Assembly (NCBI GenBank): GCA_003243425.1
Contig: QFQP01000017.1
Location: 1-64,000 of the forward strand
From: Archangium gephyra
GTDB taxonomy: Bacteria > Myxococcota > Myxococcia > Myxococcales > Myxococcaceae
Direction: 5' to 3'
DNA length: 64,000 nucleotides
In this document: in pieces, positions 60,866-64,000 of the stretch
How positions within the stretch are numbered: position 1 is the first letter of the stretch
Layout: every line of letters begins with the position of its first letter
Position numbers and translations under genes: made by a program
The notes under the pieces: model-generated
The model's input: only the letters and a program-made list of their open reading frames with translations
Told to the model about the DNA's origin: nothing
The model's database searches: none

Positions 60866-60867
60866 GG

Positions 60868-61992
60868 CTAGTGCTCCGCCACGAGGTCGACCTGGTTGAG
60901 CAGCAACAACGCGCCGCGCGAGACGTAGCGATCTCCTGCCGCGAGCCCGCTTCGAATCTCGGTCTCACCGTCGCGACGACGGCCGGTCTTCACTGTCTTC
61001 GGCTCCAACCGCCCGGGAGCCGTCGCCACGAACACCACCGTCGACGAGCCGCGCGTCACCACCGCCGCGTCGGGCACACGCACCACCTGGCCACCTTCGT
61101 CGGGGTGGAAGGCGATCTCCACGAAGCCGTTGGGCCGCAGCACCCGGTCGGCGTTGATGGCGCGCACCCAGACCTCCACGGTGCGGCGGCGCGGCTCGAC
61201 GACTTCGCTGACGTACTCCACGATGCCGTCGCGCAGCACTTCGCCGCTGGTCGAGGTGACGGTCACCTTCTCGCCCACGTTCACGTCGTTGACGTCGGAC
61301 TCAGGCACGTCGGCGATGACCAGCACCTCGTCGAGGTCGGAGAGGCGGATGAGCGGCTTGTCGCGCTCGGGGCCGACTTCGAGGCCGGGGAAGACGTCGA
61401 GGTCGACCACCGTGCCGTCGCGGGGGGCGCGCACCCAGAAGAGCCCATCACCTTCCGGCGTGACCGCGAGGCTGCGCTGCTTCGATTCTGCCGCGCGCAG
61501 CGCGAGGCGCGCTTCCTCGAGCTCCGCTTCGGCGGCCAGCACTTCTTTCTGCGGCGCCGCCTTGAGCTCGAGCAGCTCCTTGGCGCGCGCGACGAGGCGT
61601 TCACGCACGGCGACCTGCGCGCGGGACACCGACGTGTCGCGTTCGATCTCCACGTACGCGCCGGACTTCACCGAGAAGAGCCTGTCGCCCTTCTTCACGC
61701 GCGTACCGGCGCGCACCAGCACCGTCTCGACACGACCGGGCAGCGGAGCGCCGACCGCCGACGTACGGCGCGGGTCGAGATCCACATGCCCCGGCACGGG
61801 AAGCGGCGAGAGCGGCGCACCTTCGGAGGCCACGGCGATGGAGAGGTATTTCCACTGCGGCGCGTCGCTCGAGAGCGTCACGCCCTGCGCGTCGGCGATG
61901 GGAGGCCTGGTGGCCTCCTGGGGCGTGGTGCACGCCGTCAGGGCGAGCAGCGCCGGCAGGAAACGAGGGGCCAACTTCGAGTCACTCCACAT
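60868..61992 (-). CDS. RND efflux periplasmic adaptor (CzcB-like)
   Basis: 374 residues with a lipoprotein-type leader (FLPALLALTACTTPQ). The barrel-sandwich/lipoyl halves are VGAPLPGRVETVLVRAGTRVKKGDRLF and FWVRAPRDGTVVDLDVFPGLEV, flanking a helical hairpin (about residues 125-185). A beta-barrel domain (DEVLVIADVPESDVNDVNVGEKV) and a membrane-proximal domain follow. There is no His-rich metal-binding N-terminus as in CzcB. Its ATG overlaps the stop of the TolC-type gene by 11 nt. It links pump and outer-membrane channel. Confidence 0.93.
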   Translation of the reverse strand: MWSDSKLAPRFLPALLALTACTTPQEATRPPIADAQGVTLSSDAPQWKYLSIAVASEGAPLSPLPVPGHVDLDPRRTSAVGAPLPGRVETVLVRAGTRVKKGDRLFSVKSGAYVEIERDTSVSRAQVAVRERLVARAKELLELKAAPQKEVLAAEAELEEARLALRAAESKQRSLAVTPEGDGLFWVRAPRDGTVVDLDVFPGLEVGPERDKPLIRLSDLDEVLVIADVPESDVNDVNVGEKVTVTSTSGEVLRDGIVEYVSEVVEPRRRTVEVWVRAINADRVLRPNGFVEIAFHPDEGGQVVRVPDAAVVTRGSSTVVFVATAPGRLEPKTVKTGRRRDGETEIRSGLAAGDRYVSRGALLLLNQVDLVAEH

Positions 61993-63250
61993 GAACGTTC
62001 ACTCCCGAAAGGCGCGCGCGCTCGAGGTGCAGCTGAAAGACCCGTCGGTCCATCTCGGCTGCGGTGAGCAACAACTCCGACAGGGTTCGTCGTGACAGCA
62101 GCAGCTCCTGCAGCGACGACGAGCCGCGCGTCACCGCCGCCGTGAGCCGGTCCACCACCTGCTGCGCCAGCGGCACCGACTTCTCGCGCAGGCGCGTCTG
62201 GCGCGCTTCGACGGCATCGACCTCGGTGGTCAACCGCACGCGCTGGTTCGCGGCGACCTCGAGCAGCCGCGCCCTGACGTCATCAGCCGTCTTCGCCGCC
62301 ACCGCGGCTGCCTGCGCGTCGTCCTGCCCGTGGTCGAAGATGCGCAGCGGCACCGAGAACCCGACGAACACACTGTTCATCTGGTTGCCCGACTCGATGA
62401 AGCGGTCGTGCACGTAGCCGGCGCGCACGGTGAAATCGGGAATCCACTGGTTCTTCGCCAGCAGCTCGTCGGCACGGGCCGCGCGCGCCCTCGACTCCAG
62501 CGCCTCGAGGTCGGGGCGCTCTTCCACCGGCCGCTCGGTCGATTCGAAGCGCCGGTCGAGCCACACGTTGGCCTGGGCCGCGTCGCGGAAGGGCGTGCAC
62601 GGCATCGCCAGCAACACCGCGCAGGCACGCAGCTCCTGCTGCAGCTGCTCGCGCGCATCGCCCAGTGACGCGCCGACGTTCTCTTCTTCGAGCTGCGCGC
62701 GGTCGACGTCGAGCTCTGCCGTGTCGCCGGTCTTCGCGCGCGCGTTCTGCAGTTCCGTCAGCCGGTGCGCGTCGTTGGCCAGGCCCTCGAGAATCGAGAC
62801 GCGCACCTGGGCGGCGGCGACGTCGGCCAGCACGGCGTAGGCGTCGAAGAGCCGCTGCCGGAGTGCTTCCCGGGCCTCCAACGCGGCCTGCTTCGCGCGC
62901 TCGGCGGCGGCGTTCTGCCGCGGCTCACGCTTGCCGACCTCGAGCAGCACCGAGAGGCTCATGGCCACGTTCGGCACGTTGAGAAGCGGCTCCTTCAGCC
63001 CCGGCGGGTTCAGCGGCCCCACGGGGAGCGTGTTGACGCCGACGTCGAGGTCGGGGTTCGGCAGGCGCGTGGTCTTGCGGAAGTCGGCTTCGGCGGCGGC
63101 CACGTTGGCGCGCGCCTGCTGAAGCTCCGGCGAGCGCTCCCATAACAGCGCAGGCAACGCCTCGCCCTTCTCGAGCGTGGACAGCTCGAAGGCGGGAGAC
63201 GCGCTCAACAACATGCTCAGGGCCACGGACCACATGCGACCGCTGGTCAT
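61982..63250 (-). CDS. TolC-family outer-membrane efflux channel (CzcC-like)
   Basis: 422 residues with a signal peptide (MTSGRMWSVALSMLLSASPA). Two long helical OEP repeats are present. The first begins LLWERSPELQQARANVAAAEADFRKTTRLPNPDLDVG. The second includes RARAARADELLAKNQWIPDFTVRAGY and ends with RTLSELLLTAAEMDRRVFQLHLERA. This is the first gene of the efflux operon, in the order channel, adaptor, pump, all translationally coupled or nearly so. Confidence 0.93.
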   Translation of the reverse strand: MTSGRMWSVALSMLLSASPAFELSTLEKGEALPALLWERSPELQQARANVAAAEADFRKTTRLPNPDLDVGVNTLPVGPLNPPGLKEPLLNVPNVAMSLSVLLEVGKREPRQNAAAERAKQAALEAREALRQRLFDAYAVLADVAAAQVRVSILEGLANDAHRLTELQNARAKTGDTAELDVDRAQLEEENVGASLGDAREQLQQELRACAVLLAMPCTPFRDAAQANVWLDRRFESTERPVEERPDLEALESRARAARADELLAKNQWIPDFTVRAGYVHDRFIESGNQMNSVFVGFSVPLRIFDHGQDDAQAAAVAAKTADDVRARLLEVAANQRVRLTTEVDAVEARQTRLREKSVPLAQQVVDRLTAAVTRGSSSLQELLLSRRTLSELLLTAAEMDRRVFQLHLERARLSGVNVHVE

Positions 63251-63577
63251 TCCAAGAGCTGCGCCAGCTGTAAGTGCGCGGAACGAGGCGAGTGGCGGCA
63301 GGGTCGGTGAAAGGACCTTTCAGTCGTCGCTGAAAGAATTCTTCAACCCGCCGAACGCGTCGACGACTCGGCGAATGTGACGAAGAGCCCGCGGCGCGAG
63401 CTCGCCGTGACGCTCGCTGCGCAGCGGCGTGCTGCCCGCGAGCCACGACACGGTCTGCGCGCGAGACAACCGCGACCGAGCGACTCGATGGTCGATGGAA
63501 CGCACGAAGACCGGTCCGCGCGGCCGCGGCGGCCGAACGGCAACGACGAACCGCCAGCTTGGCCCCTCGTCACACCG
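63251..63577. other. Intergenic region upstream of the efflux operon
   Basis: 327 bp between the TolC-type gene start and the end of the strictosidine-synthase-like gene. Apart from the TGAAAG inverted-repeat cluster near 63308-63336 I see no gene or repeat. It should contain the operon promoter. Confidence 0.6.
63308..63336 (-). promoter_or_regulatory. Cluster of TGAAAG half-sites, candidate efflux-operon operator
   Basis: An odd palindrome GAAAGG-A-CCTTTC (63309-63321) overlaps a hairpin with 7-bp arms CTTTCAG/CTGAAAG around 6 nt (63317-63336). The result is three alternating TGAAAG half-sites about 60 bp upstream of the TolC-type start. The position suits a metal-responsive repressor or activator; none is encoded next to it. 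Confidence 0.45.
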
Positions 63578-64000
63578 CTACGGCAACTTGAACCGGGCGA
63601 GGCCCTCACGCGCGAAGCTGCCGAGGTACAGGTAGCCGTCGGCTTCGGTCACTCCAGCCACGGGCGAGTACGTCTCGGCGCCCTCGTCCTGAAACGACTC
63701 GACGGCCTTCCCGTTCACGTCGACCAGCAACACGTACGAGTGCCGCGCCGCCTTCGGCTGGAGCGTCTTGGGCAACGCTCCGGCGATGCGGCGAACGTTG
63801 GGCCACGACGCCAGCGTGTCGATGAGCGGCTTGCGCGGGCTGCCGATGGCCACCCAGAAGCCGTTGCGCGTCGGCGACCAGCGAACGTTGTCTGGAAAAC
63901 CCGGCAGCGAATCGGTGAACAGCTCCTTCTTTCCCGCCTTCTCGCCGGAGAGCCACACGCGCCACAGCCGGTACGAGCCCGTCTCTGCAATCACCAGAAA
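63578..64000 (-). CDS. Strictosidine-synthase-like / APMAP-type protein, 5' end outside window
   Basis: The C-terminal 140 residues of a six-bladed beta-propeller; the frame is open to the window edge. FLVIAETGSYRLWRVWLSGEKAGKKELF, then LPGFPDNVRWSPTRNGFWVAIGSP, is the conserved region of the APMAP/strictosidine synthase family. In plants such enzymes make strictosidine; the animal and bacterial members are esterase/lactonase-like. The remainder (PKAARHSYVLLVDVNGKAVESFQD, then YSPVAGVTEADGYLYLGSF, ARFKLP) forms the last blades. It is on the same strand as the efflux operon but separated from it by 327 bp. Confidence 0.88.
   Translation of the reverse strand, partial: FLVIAETGSYRLWRVWLSGEKAGKKELFTDSLPGFPDNVRWSPTRNGFWVAIGSPRKPLIDTLASWPNVRRIAGALPKTLQPKAARHSYVLLVDVNGKAVESFQDEGAETYSPVAGVTEADGYLYLGSFAREGLARFKLP

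Noticed and set aside
58667..60871. A 734-codon + strand ORF rich in Arg, His and Gln
   Set aside because: Antisense shadow of the RND pump gene.

Overview
The window looks like chromosomal DNA of a Myxococcota (myxobacterial) organism. The base composition is visibly GC-rich. There are many secreted lipoproteins built from Ig-like, IPT/TIG, LCCL, lamin-tail and Cys-rich repeats. Three proteins carry MYXO-CTERM-like tails (Gly-Cys motif, hydrophobic segment, Arg cluster), and one regulator has the PilZ/NtrC style common in this phylum. Species assignment is not possible from the sequence alone. I see no rRNA, tRNA, CRISPR array, IS element or prophage.

Layout. 1-6.5 kb: the 3' part of an LCCL-domain surface protein, a metallophosphoesterase/VOC pair, a Cys-rich lipoprotein, an ECF sigma/membrane anti-sigma pair, an HTH-only LysR fragment, methionine aminopeptidase and a DUF922 metalloprotease-like lipoprotein. 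6.6-20 kb: one tightly packed operon of four giant secreted proteins joined by ATGA overlaps; the first three are paralogues (Ig-like modules, nidogen-like beta domain, lamin-tail domain, second nidogen-like domain) and the fourth has PPC-like and eight IPT/TIG domains with a MYXO-CTERM-like tail. 20-31 kb: GH31 glycosidase lipoprotein, small lipoproteins, a PilZ-receiver-AAA+-Fis regulator, a hydrolase-HIT fusion, and a translationally coupled lipoprotein/DUF1801/lipoprotein set. 31-38.7 kb: class I fumarase, an AI-2E-type transporter, a tail-collar surface protein with an 18-nt coding repeat, a two-component system and a DUF2306 membrane protein.

38.8-47.5 kb is a single gene of about 2,900 codons. 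Its N-terminal part is a lipoprotein with DUF11-like domains, 16 He_PIG repeats and 5 further Ig-like domains. It then runs through an internal MYXO-CTERM-like sorting signal and a second signal-peptide-like stretch into an outer-membrane barrel with a C-terminal OmpA domain. 47.5-53.5 kb holds a non-coding tandem repeat with conserved hairpins, a FUSC transporter, a luciferase-like monooxygenase, and an AbiEi/DUF559-type gene bracketed by two copies of a repeat of about 125 bp. The core of that repeat folds as a three-way junction on the + strand. 53.7-57.8 kb is an anchor-D/ASH-type lipoprotein operon. 57.8-63.2 kb is a complete CzcCBA-type heavy-metal efflux operon on the minus strand, with a strictosidine-synthase-like/APMAP gene running off the right edge.

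Most genes appear to serve the cell envelope and surface (secretion, adhesion, metal efflux), with a few housekeeping enzymes (map, fumarase). The least explained elements are the three-way-junction repeat pair around the AbiEi/DUF559 gene, the internally sorted OmpA giant, the tail-collar surface protein, and the intergenic tandem repeat at 47.9-48.2 kb.
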